Shown here one piece after another: positions 33,830 through 45,967 of a DNA stretch of 64,000 nucleotides. Positions within the stretch are counted from its first letter, which is position 1. Each line of letters opens with the position of its first letter. Under the pieces are notes generated by a model. The model saw only the letters and a program-made list of their open reading frames with translations, was not told the origin of the DNA and ran no database searches. The position numbers and the translations under genes are program-made. Source of the DNA: Pleodorina starrii (lineage: Eukaryota; Chlorophyta; Chlorophyceae; Chlamydomonadales; Volvocaceae); NCBI GenBank assembly GCA_030267565.1, contig BRXU01000008.1, positions 372,001-436,000 of the forward strand. The letters are read 5' to 3'.

Positions 33830-34276
33830 TTTCACATGCACATAAGTATATTTATGGCCAATAACAATGTCTGACTACCGTCGGTCACGAAATGGGCTTC
33901 AAAGCTGGAAGGGCCGCAGCATTTATGTTGCCTCGCATGAAAATTGCTGTGGAACTCAACAGTGGACGAAGAACTGTGGCGTTTTGCGGCGTTGCGTCGC
34001 ATCTCGCATGGCCGTCGCATGGAACTCCATCGGTCGTTTTCCGTTTGAAAGTGGACGACGTCTGGACGAAGGCAACGTTGAATGGAGAGGTTGGCCCCGA
34101 AGTGCGTTATGATATAGCAATTCTCTCCCGTATCACATTATACCACAAGCACACTGTTACATCTGCACCGTTCAAATTATGCGCGCGCGAGGATTTTCTA
34201 GCCGCTGCTACCTCCTCGGGCAGTCAGTTTGCGCGTGGTGCAGCTAGGTTGTGACCCGGTTTCATGAGTACCTATC
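33830..34276. promoter_or_regulatory. Shared divergent promoter interval
   Basis: The 447 bp between the start codons of the SDS22 gene (-) and the ankyrin/U-box gene (+) must contain both 5' UTRs and probably a bidirectional promoter. No TATA box stands out. It is less GC-rich than either gene. Confidence 0.4.
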
Positions 34277-37200
34277 ATGGGAAATTTTGTGTCCACAGCA
34301 GACGCGGCGTTCACGCCGTCCGATGCCTTCTTCCTGTGTGAAGCAGCAAGGACAGGAGCGGTCGACATCGTGCGTCTGTTCCTGCGGAAGAACTTTGCGC
34401 TGGTGTCTGCAACAAATGCCAGCGACAAAAACACGCCGTGGCACGTGGCAGCAGCCGCGGGTCACGACGTCATCGTCCGGGTCCTCATTGACACTACGCG
34501 TGCAAATGCCGTCTCCAATAACTTTGACCCGATCTCCAAGGTCATAAACAAGCAGGTCAGTGGGCGTGAGCGGCCCAATAGGCACGGTCCTTTGCTAAGG
34601 TCGCAACGTGCGTTTCGGTACGCTTCGACCCATTCGGAGCCCCGGGGCCGTCTTGCCCCTTTGAGCCCGGGGCCTGCACCCGCCCGTTCCCTTCTGAACA
34701 GCTGCCCGCCCTCCCTTCCCCCCAGAACGCCAAGGGGCAGACACCCCTCATGCTTGCCTGCGGCGGTGGCCACAGCGTGTGCGTGCGGCTGCTGCTGGAA
34801 AGCGGCGCACATCTGCTGGTGGCGGACACGATGGGGCAGTCGGCCCTGCACTACGGTGGGTGGCTTTCCCCATGCGTCCGCAGGGGTGCGCAAGTACCAC
34901 TCTTACCACCGTGGGCCCCCCCCTTGGCACCATCGCGTAGTTCTGTAGAGCACTGCGTATTGCGACCCCCCGTCAGGAAGCATCTTATCCCATGGTCACG
35001 GACAGGTCACCGAACACCCTACCGCTCCAACCTCCCCCTGTACCCCTTCCCCCCAGCGGCCCTCCACTGGCGGGCTGACGGCAAGGGCAACGACTGTGTG
35101 GAGCTGCTGCTGGGCCACATGCAGCAGCAGCTGATTGCGCAGGGCCCCGTGGCCGCACCGCCCGGGGTGCACGCCAACGTCATCCGGAAGTGAGCACTGG
35201 GGGGAGGGAAGACCAGCATAGAATTGGGGATGAGGAAGGTGGGGAAGAGGACAGACGCCACACGCGATTTGATATATGGGCCCAGCGCAGGAAGGGAGGC
35301 GCGGGAGGAGAATGCTGTATGCCGCGGCGGGAGGGCCGCGTCAGGTTCTCTGGCGGCATTCTCCCACGTCTCCAGCGTCTCCAGCGTTTGTCTGTGTTGG
35401 TGTCGTGCTGTCGTGTGCTGGTCTGTCTGGGGTTGGTCGGCGGCGACGCGGCCGCGCGCTCGTTTTACTTCTGCTGGAGATATCAGGTAATCCTCAGGTA
35501 ATATCCCAGGTAACTGCGATGCGTTCCCTCGCCCCGGGCCGTTCTTATTACCCCCCCCCCCCCCCGCGGCGCGCTGTCCCTCCCGCGCCTCGCCAGCTCT
35601 TCTGCCCTTCACCTCCCGCCACCCGCCACCCCGGTCCACCAGGTTTGCCGACGCGGGCGACATGTACGGCCGCACCGCCCTGCACTGCGCGGCCTGGTCG
35701 GGCAACACGCGCGCCGCACATGCGCTGTGGGCGGTTGGCGCCGACATCTGTTCGCGCACCGAAGCCGACTGCTACGATGCGGAGCTGCCGTGCAACAACG
35801 GCACCACGCCGCTGCACTACGCCGCCATGCGCGGCCACCAACCGCTGGCGGTGCTGCTGCTGGCGGCATGGCACCGAATGGCCACGCGGCCCAGCGCGCC
35901 GCTACCGCGGCCGGCGTATTTTGACGCGGCGTTGGCGGCGGGGAAGGCGGCGGCGGGGAAGGCAGCAGCGGCGGCGGCGGCGCGAGGGGCCGGCGGGCAC
36001 TCCGCGCGAGACCTGGAGCCCACCGACCAACAGGACGAGGAGGGGCCGCGGGAGCAGGGGCATCAGGGCTCGTCGGCAGCAGCGGCGCAAAACGGGGCCG
36101 CGGATGCCGTGACGAAGGGTCCGCAGGAGACGGTCGAGGCGGCGGCGGCTGCGGAGGGGCGGGAGCAGATGGCTATCGCCAAGGAGCAGCAGCACGAGAA
36201 AGACAAGGAGGCGAAGGCGGAGGAGAGGGGCGACGGGGACGGGGAGGCGCGGGATACGGACCAGGGTCGGGTCGATTCCGGCGCAGCAGGAGCAGTAGCA
36301 GCAGTCGGAGGGGCTGCTGCGTACGGCGCGAGCGGGCCCGGGACAGCGCAAGGGCCGACCAGTGGGGAGCAGGGTCCGGCCGAGGGCGAAGGTGCCTTGC
36401 TTACTGCGGATGGGCCAGCTGAGGAAGCTTCAGCGGCAGCGGGTTTGGGGCCGGCTGGGGAGCAGGGCGCGTCGGCGCGGGCGTCGGAGGCCGGTGACGG
36501 CGTCGGCAGCAGCGGCGGCAGCAGGCGCAGCAGCAGCGCGGGGAGCATGGACGGGCTCCTTGAGGTGCCACAGCCGCCCTTGCCGCGACCGCCCGCCATA
36601 GACCCCCGCCTGATGGTGAGTTTGGCCGCTATGAGGTGCGGGTACCGCTCGGCCTTTGAAGTGCCGCGCGTCGTTTCCGTGGCGCGCGACATTACCTGGC
36701 CTTGCCGTGCTGGCGTCGTGCGAGTATGCGAGCCGGCCACACCCTGAATATCTGAATCCTTCTGGAAAGCAGTCCTGCCCTGAGCAATAAGTAGCTCATG
36801 ACAGGCCGAGCAGCCAACCTTTTCAGCAGGTGCTGGGCTCGGGCTGCATCTCTCCATCAGCACTTCCCCCCAGTGGTGCCCCGGTGGACGGTGACGGCAA
36901 TACGGTGTGCTTGTCCAGGTGGATGCGTACGGCATGACGCCGTACACGATTGCCGGCAAGCGCAAACATGAGCGCGGCTCCATGCTGCTGGAGCTGCTGG
37001 ATCCAACGACCGACTTCGGAGCTGGGAGCAGCGACAGCGAGTCGGACGGTGATGATGATGAGGAGGAGGAGGACGGCAGCGGAGGCGGCAGCACCAGCGG
37101 AGGTGTAGCCGCCGCCGCTGCGCGGCGGCGGCGGCCGGGCCGCCGCGGCCGCCGTAGGCCCGGTAGCGCAGACAAGGACGTTGTCGACGACGACGACGAT

Positions 37201-38616
37201 GAGGATGACGATGATGCTGACTCGGAGGCGGCGGCGGCGGGTCCGCTGCTGCTGTGGGAGGGTGTGGAGCTGGTCCGCGACATTGCGGCTGACCCGGAGG
37301 GCTTCTTCCGGATGCAGCGGACGGTGGCGCTGCTGCAGCCGCAGCACCAGGACCAGGACGACCGGGCTGGGGAGGCGGAGGGTGGTGGCGGCCACAACAG
37401 GGGTGGCGGCGGTAGGAGCAGGCTGCCCCCCGCCACCTGCACCACCACGGATATTGTGCCCGACTGCTTCCTGTGCCCGCTGACCTGCGAGGTGGGTGGG
37501 GGAGCTGGGGGCCAGAAAACCCGGTGGGTTTGGGCTCCGGGCGGGTTGGTTTTGATTTTCTGGGCCTTAGGGCATGTGCGCATGTGAGGCCGGGAATGCA
37601 GGTTGGGGCGTGGCCAGGGGTACCATGTGCCCTCTGCTTGTCGGGGGCACTGTGCGTTGGATGTACCGCTGACACACGGCCTGTTGGGTTCTGTCTGGGC
37701 GGGTGGACGAAGATGAGGGGCACCAGGTGGGAGGCGGCGCAGGGTTGGGGCTTGGGGCCCTGCAGGGCTGTGCTTCGGCACCGCAGGGCTGGCCTCCCCT
37801 CAATATGGGTGAATTTTAGACGGTGGGGGTATTCGCCCGATCCTGCAACATGCGTGCGTTGACCACAACCAGCGCTGGCGCAGCGCCATAGGGGCCGTCT
37901 CTGCGACTGCTGACGGTTGGCGGCTGCGGAAATGCTGGGAGCGGCGGGCGGCAGGGGGTTCTGGCGTTCTGCCGTTGGCTTCGAGGGGGAGGGAGGGCTA
38001 TCGTGAATTTTGAAGGTGCCTCGGACGCGAGGCCGGGCCGGACGGGCAGTTTCCCGTCGTCGTCCGGGTTGGAAGTGGCGGTCAAAACGCCCTTTCCCCG
38101 GCAACGCACCGCTCTCTTGGCAGCAACTCACTCGCCCACAGAGCTCCCTGGGGGTGTAGGGTGATGTGGTGCCGTCTAGAGATGGATGGCCGCTGTCGCT
38201 GTGCCGGGAGCATTCCACAGCCCTGGACAAAGCCGGCACGAAGCAGGTCTGATGAGGGCAACGGCAAGGGCGACGTCCACCCTGTCTCGAAAACCTCCTT
38301 TCCCCTGCCCTCTCCCTTTCCCCTTCTCTTCCCCTCTCCTCCCTCCCAGGTCTTCCGCGACCCGGTGGTGGCTGCGGACGGTGTGACGTACGAGCGCGAG
38401 GCCATCGAGAGCCACCTGCGCCACGTGCACACCTCCCCCGTCACCAAGCAGCGCCTGCCCTCCAAGCAGCTGTACGACAACAAGACCATGAAGAGCGCGG
38501 TGCGGCAGTGGGCGGCAGGGCTGCTGCCGCCGCCGGGCGCAACCTCGGGCGGGGGCGGGGGCTCTAGGGAGGTGCGCAGGGGGGCCGGCGGCACGGGGCT
38601 GATTGGCCGGCCGTGA
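34277..38616 (+). CDS. Ankyrin-repeat U-box protein with N-myristoylation signal
   Basis: Six exons: 34277-34555, 34726-34855, 35057-35189, 35643-36615, 36919-37491, 38350-38616; 2,355 nt, 784 aa, phases consistent. The N-terminus MGNFVS fits the myristoylation consensus, suggesting membrane attachment. Ankyrin repeats: NTPWHVAAAAGHDVIVRVLI (exon 1), GQTPLMLACGGGHSVCVRLL (exon 2), GRTALHCAAWSGNTRAAHAL and GTTPLHYAAMRGHQPLAVLL (exon 4). A ~230-residue Ala/Gly/Glu-rich linker follows, then VDAYGMTPYTIAGKRKH and an acidic Asp/Glu tract. A C-terminal U-box crosses the last junction: DCFLCPLTCE, FRDPVVAADGVTYEREAIES, then the SPVTKQRL and AVRQW helix. U-box proteins are E2-binding ubiquitin ligases; the ankyrins would choose the substrate. 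Plant XB3-type ligases share the myristoyl-ankyrin layout but carry a RING, so this combination is noteworthy. Confidence 0.85.
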
Positions 38617-39669
38617 GAATGGGGGGAGGAAATGTAGGGGGGAACGGTGAAGGTACAGTGTTGGCGAACATGGCAGGTAGGATTCATTGGATTAAACGAT
38701 CTGCATGCACGGAATGTGCTCCATCTGTATTTGTCGTACAGCTGGGCGCACTCTTGCGGCGAAGACGGCTGCGTGTCCGGGTCCGTGCGTGACGATGGTC
38801 CCGGGGGCGTGACAGCGTTGTGAGTGCGGTGCGGTACCTAGGCCGGCCGCCTACCCGCCTTCTGCGTTCGGTGATGGACTTGTGGACGCGTTGCGTGGAC
38901 CTGCCTTGGCTGGGACGAGATGCTTGCAGTACTAAAAATGTGAGACGCATAGGTGCGTTTTGAGCCAACCATACCGTACCTCATCGGAGCGGCAGGTGCA
39001 GCCACGACCGCATGACTGCTGGTCCGCCTCGACGCTCGGTCGTCTGAAGATTCCCAACCCGTAGCAGAAGTTGTTGCAGTGGGTCAATCCCAGCTTGCTG
39101 TGTCTGTACGGTACGTTCCTCGGTTTGTGTTCGCGCAAGGTTGTCCTGGTGGGCATCGGCTTGTTGGCCTCGGAGCTTCCGGGGCCTCTTGGGGCTTATG
39201 CGTCGTGGCCTGGGAGAAGGGACGGAGCTGCCTCCGTGTGCAGCTCACACTTGCAGTGCTGTGCGGCTCCGCACGTGTAGATTGTCAAACCAGAGCGCTG
39301 TTAACGTGCGGTAAGGTCCATGTGTGTGCACCCTCAAGAGAAAACATACTTGGCACTTGAAAACGCAAATTTAGCGTCCCGTACGTCAACACCATGTTCG
39401 ACTTTTCGGCCAAATGTTTCGCACATTCCTCGTCTCGACAGTTTTATCACTGCACAGGTCCATGACTCTGTAGTTGAGGGTAGTTGGTGACCTGCGAGTA
39501 GCAACTGCATGCCGTAGCAAGACTTTCCTACCTGTAGCTACAAGCATGGCAGTCCTGAGTGTCACGGTGATGTAATAACGCTTTTTCGAAGACGGTGTTT
39601 GCTCCGATTGCCGCCCTCGTCGCTTGGCCCCGGAAACGCTAAAGCTCTCGCGGACCCGCGGGGCGGCAA
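38617..39669. other. Intergenic, 3' UTR and promoter sequence
   Basis: It lies between the ankyrin/U-box gene and the B3-like gene, both on plus. No exon was supported on either strand. Confidence 0.45.
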
Positions 39670-42600
39670 ATGACAACGTCCCCTTTCGACGTGCCGGTGG
39701 ACCTCTCGGGATGCCTAGACGCTGATGGTGGGTTTGGAGACAGCAAGCAAGGCTCGGGCGGTGTAAATCCACTCCTTCGATTCGTCATTCTCGGTTTCCA
39801 AGCTCGCGTTCCGTGCCCCCATTCTAGCCCATACCACGCCTACCGGTATGCTTGCCCTTGGCCATCAGCAAAGTTGCAAAGCTTCTGTCCGCATATAAGA
39901 TTTGAACTCATCTCCTGAGCAGCAACGTTATGGCTGTCAGCTGCGCTTGTAAGTCAGCTGCGCCTGTAAGCCTGCAAAGCTCGCAAGCGAAAGGCACGAC
40001 TGCTAAATACACCCTGCAGCTTCACTGCAAAACATGCGCTTCGAGCGATGAACGAATGATAAAATCTGTGCGCGCATGCTCATCCACGCCGCCGGCCCTT
40101 TCGACAGCTCCTATCCGCGTTCGTCCATGCGATTCTCAATCGCGGAGCGCCATTTGGCGCGCAATGCGTGTGCTTTAAAAGAGCTGCCTGCCTGACGCGT
40201 CTGGTTGGCCTCGCAGGCCCCGCCGGCGGCCGCCCAATCTCTCGTGCCAACGGCCACGGCCTGCTGCCTGACATCAAGACAGAGCCTCCCGATGCGCTGC
40301 CTACCGGCCCGCTCCTGGGCGCCGGGGCCGCTGGGCCCTCGGCTGCTGGCAGCGGCGCCACCGGAATCGCCGGCCGCCTCACCACTGCAAACGCTGCCGC
40401 CGACAACGCCGCCGCTGCTGCCGCCTCCGCGGCGCCATCTTACAATGTTGGGCACGAGCGCTTTGCCCCTTTGGATTTGGGCAAGCGGCGCAGTGACAGG
40501 GACCCGTATGCGGAGGCGCGTGTGCTGCACCCGCTCGGCATGAACGCCTTCAGCGGCACGATGGCGCCGCCCCCCATGAAGCGCCCCCGAGGAAATGAAA
40601 GCTACGGCGACAGCAGCGGCTCCGCCGGTGAGGCCCTGCGAGCCGCGGCCTGTCCGATCGTCTTGCCGCCGCTTTTCGACGCCAGGGTTGCGGGTCAGGT
40701 CGGAGCAGCAGCGCAGCGCCCCTTCATCCACAACGACCCGCGGGTCTTCGCAAGCGGCAAGAGCGAGCTGCTGCAGGGTGGCGCCCAGCCGTATGTCGCC
40801 ACCACCACCAACGAAGGCACACGCCCTGCGGCAGCAGGCGGCGGTTCTACCGTCGCTAGCATAGCTGGCGCCGCTGGCGTTGTAGGTGCTGCCGGCGTAT
40901 CCAGCGGCGGCCCGGATGCTGCCACTGCCACTGCTTCTGCCGCTGCCGCTCCCACTGCTGCTGCCGCTGCCGCTGCCACTGCTGCTGCCGCTGCTGCTGC
41001 CGCTGCTGACGGCAGCGGCCAGGAGGCACAGAGGTCAGCGGTACCACTGGCAGCCCAGCTGTTGCAGCTGTTGCAGCGACCGCACCTGCTGCAGCCGCAG
41101 CCGCAGCCGCAGGAGGAAGCTGCCATGGTTGCCGGGAACGACGCTTTCTGTTCCAAGCAGCTCACCGCAACGGAAGGTAAGGCGGGCAGCAGGCAGTGGC
41201 CGACGGAATATGCTGTGTGTTGTTGTGTTCTAGGGAGGAGGTCTACCCTCCTCGCGTGTTGCGTTGCGTGCTCCCAATACGCCAGGGCCAGTGTTTGGGT
41301 TGATGCGTGGTGCTGGCAGCTACGGCTGGCATGGACGGACACTTGGGCTCATCCCGGATCACTTGGGCTCATCCCCCGCATGCATGGTGGCTGGGGCCAC
41401 AGACCGGGTGGGGAGCATTTGCTACGTCCATGCATAAAATTCAAATGCGCGACTCAGTATTGCGGTACTAGGCAGTTGCGACAGCAGCACGCGGGTTCGA
41501 GCGAGATGTAACATATTTCGCACGAACCCGCAACCCAACGTGCATGGGTTGGTTCACGGGCCCACATCATCAGGGCCTTTTGTCGTACAGATGGAACCGA
41601 GCGTGAAGCAAGTACTGTACGGCCATGTGGTGCTGCATGCCTGCCGTACAGCCGCGCAGGGCTGGCTGTGGATCACGAGCGGGCTGCGCAAGGGGCCCTT
41701 CTCGGGGCTGGCGGCGGCACGGAAGCTGCAGCAGCAGCGGTGCCAGGTGGAAGACATACCGGTAACGCTTATTAGCGATGAAGACGATGACGGCGAGAAT
41801 GGAGACGAGCGCAACAGGGGGAGCAGGCGGGAGTGGAAGGTGGGTGGGTTGACGTACGCATGACTAGATCGCCCGTTCGCAAGCGGGTTGGCGACCTTGG
41901 GAGCTGAATACCATTTATCACCGCGATACTTCCTGCAGTTGCACATTGCACCCACCATCGTCAGCTGTACTGCTCGTGCGGCCTCCCTGCCGGACTCCCC
42001 AGTTCCCACACCCCCTTCCCCCTCTCCATATATGTGCACAGTCCGTGCGCTGCCTTTGCACGCAGCAGAGCAGACCCACACGTGAATCGAGCTTACCGTA
42101 TTCCGCCCACATAACCGACTTGCGTGCGTGTGCGTGCGCGGATCTGGATGGTGGCCTGTCCCGTGCGGGGCGTATCGAAATGCGGCCAAGTAAAGCGGGG
42201 GCACGCCGTCACGTCTGCGGGGGATGCGGCACTTGCTCAGATGCCTTACTGCCGTGCCGGCTGCTGCTCTGCTCGTTGAGTAGTGTCTGGCGTGACTTGC
42301 GCCCAACGCTGACGCTCACCCACCCACCCACCCACCTAGCAGGTGCACCTTGTCAAAAGCAACTTCGTACTGGGCGGCTGCATGCCGATGTTGAAGCACC
42401 TGGGCGCGCAGGTAGGCGACACGATCACCTTCCGCCCCGCCGCCGCCCACCACAACAAGGACCATCACGCCTTCTTTGTCAAGGTGTGCGGCGCTGACGG
42501 CGGTGGCGCCGGCGTCGGCGTCGGCGGTGGCGGCGGCGGGCAGCAGCAGCAGCAGCAGCACCCGGCCGTTGGGATGGACGTCAACGCCGCGGGAAGGGTG

Positions 42601-44504
42601 GAGGCGGCGGCCCCTCTGGCGGTGGTGGTGGTTCCTCTGGCGGTGGTGGTTTCCGCTGCGGCGCCGCAAGTCGGGCTGCCTCAGTTGGCAGGTGAGGCGC
42701 AGCAGGGTGGCATGGCGCTCCCGGCCACCACGGCGGTGCCCCGCGGCGGTGCTGACGTCAGCAGCGGCCCCCAAGGGCGGCAGCAGCAACCCGCGGCGGC
42801 GACGGCTCTGACGGATCTGCCGCCGCCAAGGGAAGAGTCCCAGGCCTTGCTGTGGCCGCTGCAGCTGGGTCGTTATCAGCAGCAGGGGCAGCAGCAGCGG
42901 CCGATCGGATCAGTCGCTGCGGCCGACGCGCCGGCCTCGGGCCATCCGCTGCCACAGCTGCTGAGGCGAGAGCAGGGGGCACCTACAGGTGGGTTTGTGT
43001 GGCACCAGCATACTACCGGTACGAATGTACTACCGGATCCGGATCCGGAGCAGCGGGCTGGTCGGCTCGGTCAGCTGAAGGTCGGAAGGCCCACACCTGG
43101 CTAAGTTGGGGCTGTACCTACCCATCCTTTGGCGTGAACTGCCGTACATACGTGTACAACACAGACAGCGACCCAGCAGTTGTTAGGCCCACCTGACGCC
43201 TTACCGACCGTCCTCACACACGAGCACCCACCGCTGTTCAAGCTCGTCGTCGTGCGTGTACCGTAAGCCTGGCTCCTGAGCATCCGCGGGATAAGCCTTT
43301 GCTGCTTACAGTGCGCCGTGGACCTCCCCCGGTCGACCTCCCCCCTGTCCCTTGCCCTGCGCGTCCCTCGATCATCCATGCGCTGTACGACACACCCAAA
43401 CCATGCACAGTGCTGCTCTGCTGCTCGCACGTTCCCAAGTTTGCATTGCACTACCGTACTGTTGAGTGCGCGCATACATACATGCATGCATGTGTAACTG
43501 CAAGCTCATCGTTGACCACCCCCTCGCTGTAACAACATCAAACGCTCAATGCGCGCCTGCCTCCTTTGCTTCCGTCCTGGGTATCCGCATGCATGTATGG
43601 CTGAGGGGGTGCAGCGACAGCCGAGGCGACCAACGCGGGCGGGGCGGTGTCCGCTGGGGCAGCGGCCTCCCTGGATCAAGGCGCCGTGGCGGCCGGAGCG
43701 TTGCGGTACTGGGGTTGCGGCGGTGTGGCGGTCCCCGCATCCGCTGCACATGCTGCTGTGATGCAGGGGGCCGCTGCTGACCAGGCGCCGGTGTCTTCAG
43801 CAAGTGACCCATGGGTCAACGTTGTGGATTTATGGCGGGACGCGGTGCTCACCCGCCTGCCGCTGCCGCCTCCCACCGCCGCTGACCCGCGGCTGTGGTC
43901 GGCGGACCCTCACATCCTAGCGGCGATGCAGACGCCGGGCAGCGGTGGCAGCAGTAGCAGCAGCAGCGTCAGCGGCAGCAACGGCCTGGTGACCGCCGCT
44001 GCCGCCGGCCCCAACGTCGCCGCCGGTCCGCCCCTCGCAGCAGCGGGTGTGGATTGTGCAGCAGGTCTCACCGGCAGGCAGCAGCAACAGCAACCACCGC
44101 CGCTAACGCCGCTACCGCCGCCACCGGCAGCGCCGGTGCTGGTGCTACGGGAGGCGGCACCGCCAAAGACAGCATCTCCGCTCGGGCGGCAGCAACCGGC
44201 AGCGCAGCCACCGCAGCAGCCACCGCCGCAGCCACCGCTGCAGCCGCAGCAGCCGCCGCAGCCGCTGCAGACGCAGCAGGCGCTGCCTCCGCCGCAGCCG
44301 CCACCGCAGCCGCCGCAGCCGCCGCAGCCGCCGCAGCCGCCGCAGCCGCCGCAGCCGCCGCAGCCGCCGCAGCCGCCGCAGCCGCCGCAGCAGCAGCCGC
44401 AGCCGTCGCAGCCGCAGCAGCCACCACAGCCGCAGCTGCGGCTCCGTGACCGGGTGCGAGCGGAGCTGGAGCAGCTCAGCGGAGGCAGGCGACAGACGAA
44501 TTGA
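39670..44504 (+). CDS. Large low-complexity nuclear-type protein with B3-like DNA-binding domain
   Basis: Five exons: 39670-39727, 40217-41176, 41574-41839, 42343-42988, 43615-44504; 2,820 nt, 939 aa, phases consistent. The ATG opens MTTSPFDVPVDLSGCLDADG. Exon 2 has a SUMO-type motif (IKTEP), basic patches (KRRSDRD, MKRPRG), and Ala runs. Residues 340-475 (exons 3-4) form the only globular part: PFVVQMEPSVKQVLYGHVVL, then GWLWITSG, an acidic insert (SDEDDDGEN), EWKVHLVKSNFVLGGC, LKHLGAQVGDTITF and FFVKV. The W-V-L, G, LGA-GD-ITF and FFVKV pattern is like the second half of plant B3 domains; this assignment is by eye and tentative. The acceptor at 41574 was chosen over 41591 because only it keeps this domain in frame. 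The C-terminal 300 residues are Gln/Pro-rich with (QPP)n. A transcriptional regulator is the best guess. The acceptor 43621 is an alternative (two residues fewer). Confidence 0.6.
43263..43309 (-). repeat. Dispersed ~47-bp repeat, copy 3 (inverted)
   Basis: On the minus strand it reads GTAAGCAGCAAAGGCTTATC, then CCGC, ATGCTCAGGAGC and CAGGCTTAC. It matches 10163-10208 and 8886-8943. The ends GTAAGC and GCTTAC are inverted repeats. It lies in the last intron of the B3-like gene. Confidence 0.75.
44201..44430 (+). repeat. (CAGCCGC)-type coding repeat, (QPP)n
   Basis: In-frame repeats of CAGCCGCCG encode QPPQPPQPP in the last exon of the B3-like gene. The other frames and strand give poly-Ala or Cys-Gly frames that are artefacts. 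Confidence 0.85.
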
Positions 44505-44840
44505 CGGATGCGGTGTCGGAACCAAGTAATGCCAATGACAAGGGGTATGTGCAAGTTGGCGCCCGCCTGCTGGTGGCGGTCCTGTGTGAGAGTGAGAGTG
44601 AGTGGCAGATCTTGATGGCCGAGACTCCGCCGGCGGGGCCCGCATGGCGCTCTGCAGCCCCTGCCTGCCTGCCGGGGAGATGCATGTGCAGCTGGACCTG
44701 GACCTGGACGGGCTTCTCCATAATGTTGTTCTATTGCCATGTACATACGCACAGGCGGTGCACGCACAGCCGGCTGGGCTGGTTTGGGTTGGGGCGGTGG
44801 GGTCTGCACCTGTGCACTGACCGGACCTGCCCTGCCTGCG

Positions 44841-44879
44841 AGGGTTTTAGGGTTTTTGAGTTAGGGTTAGGGTTAGGGG
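44841..44879 (+). repeat. Short interstitial telomere-like repeat
   Basis: Contains AGGGTTTTAGGGTTTTTGAG followed by TTAGGG repeated three times. TTTTAGGG is the Chlamydomonas telomere unit; the TTAGGG form is known from some other green algae. It lies about 340 nt past the stop of the B3-like gene, probably in its 3' UTR. Confidence 0.7.
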
Positions 44880-45263
44880 CGGAGCACAGAGCCATCCAGA
44901 AGCAGTCTTGTTTGGGGAGACGGACCGAAGCACATCGAGTTGACAGGCAGTGAAGTTCGTGCCCTTAATGGCGTACGGCAAGGCTGCGGAGCTGGCTGGG
45001 TTAATCTCAGCGGAATCAGGCTACAGGCTACAGCCTTACTCCCGGTTCTGTCACCCAACCGACCCGTTGTTCTGGTGCTCAGCATTCCACCTCTGGTCCC
45101 GGAAGGGGGAGGAGCGCGCAGAAGTGTTCTGGCGGGGCGGGGCGGGGCGGGGCGGTTCTGGCTCACACCAGCTGCCCTGAAGCCGCGTGCTGTCCAGGCG
45201 GTTGGTTGTGCTGCCGGGATTGCCCTACCCTGGGATTACGGCCATGCACGTGCCGGGTACGTA

Positions 45264-45268
45264 TGTAA
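45264..45268 (+). terminator. Candidate TGTAA polyadenylation signal of the B3-like gene
   Basis: TGTAA is the usual polyadenylation motif of Chlamydomonas-type algae. This one lies ~760 nt after the stop at 44504, a typical 3' UTR length in these genomes. It was chosen as the first clear match downstream. Confidence 0.3.
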
Positions 45269-45269
45269 T

Positions 45270-45967
45270 TGCCGGTGCCGGCCGGATTAGCAGTTTTGCA
45301 GTGGGGCCACAGAGCTCCGGACGACCCAACTCGCTCGGTGTTGTCTGCTCTCTGGTGCGGCGAGCGTCTCACGCCACCGTTCGACGTGTGGCGCTTTGTC
45401 ATTGCGGGCAACGTCGAGCGGGTAAAGCTAGCTGAAACGAGTGGGAAGTAGTGCAGCGAACCGCGCCGTCACGCTTGAGCGTATATGTGGCCAATCGCCG
45501 CAGTAGTGCTGCACACAGATACGACACGGTACGTCACGGTACGCTGCTGCGCCGTGCGTCCAACTGCACGGCACGTGCGACAGCCCGTTCCGAAACCAGC
45601 CAGCCAGCAGAAACGTGTCAATCTTCCGGATGTCGGTGAATTGTACGTGCCCGCATCCGGGCGTATAGGACAGGCGACAGGGGCGAGAGGTGCAGCATGA
45701 GGTACATCAGCTGCCGAGGGCTACCTGCTGGCCGGCCGGCCTGCTGGGATGGAGCGTGTGAAGCTGTCGTGAGCCGAGCCATTGCTCCGGCCTATGAACA
45801 ACGACGTCACGGTTTCGGAGGCGCGAACGTGCGCGCTACACAAAACAACTTAATACGTAATCTACGTTCAAGGCGCAACACACGACACGCCGGATTATTG
45901 CTCAGGGGGCTGTGTAGCGCTTTCTTGTAAAAGCGCCCTCCGCCACACGCCGCCATTCACACCCACC
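45270..45967. other. Unassigned intergenic sequence
   Basis: Short frames only; no splice-supported exon or recognisable protein. Confidence 0.4.

Noticed and set aside
36063..37781. Long minus-strand frame opposite the ankyrin/U-box gene
   Set aside because: Antisense to exons with clear ankyrin and U-box content; composition is a mirror of Ala/Gly/Asp-rich codons.
41591..41761. Alternative acceptor and frame for exon 3 of the B3-like gene
   Set aside because: Phases fit, but the resulting protein is featureless and loses the domain that continues into the next exon.
44054..44449. Poly-Ala and Cys-Gly frames over the (QPP)n tract
   Set aside because: Alternative readings of a CAGCCGCCG repeat; the Gln/Pro frame is in phase with upstream exons.
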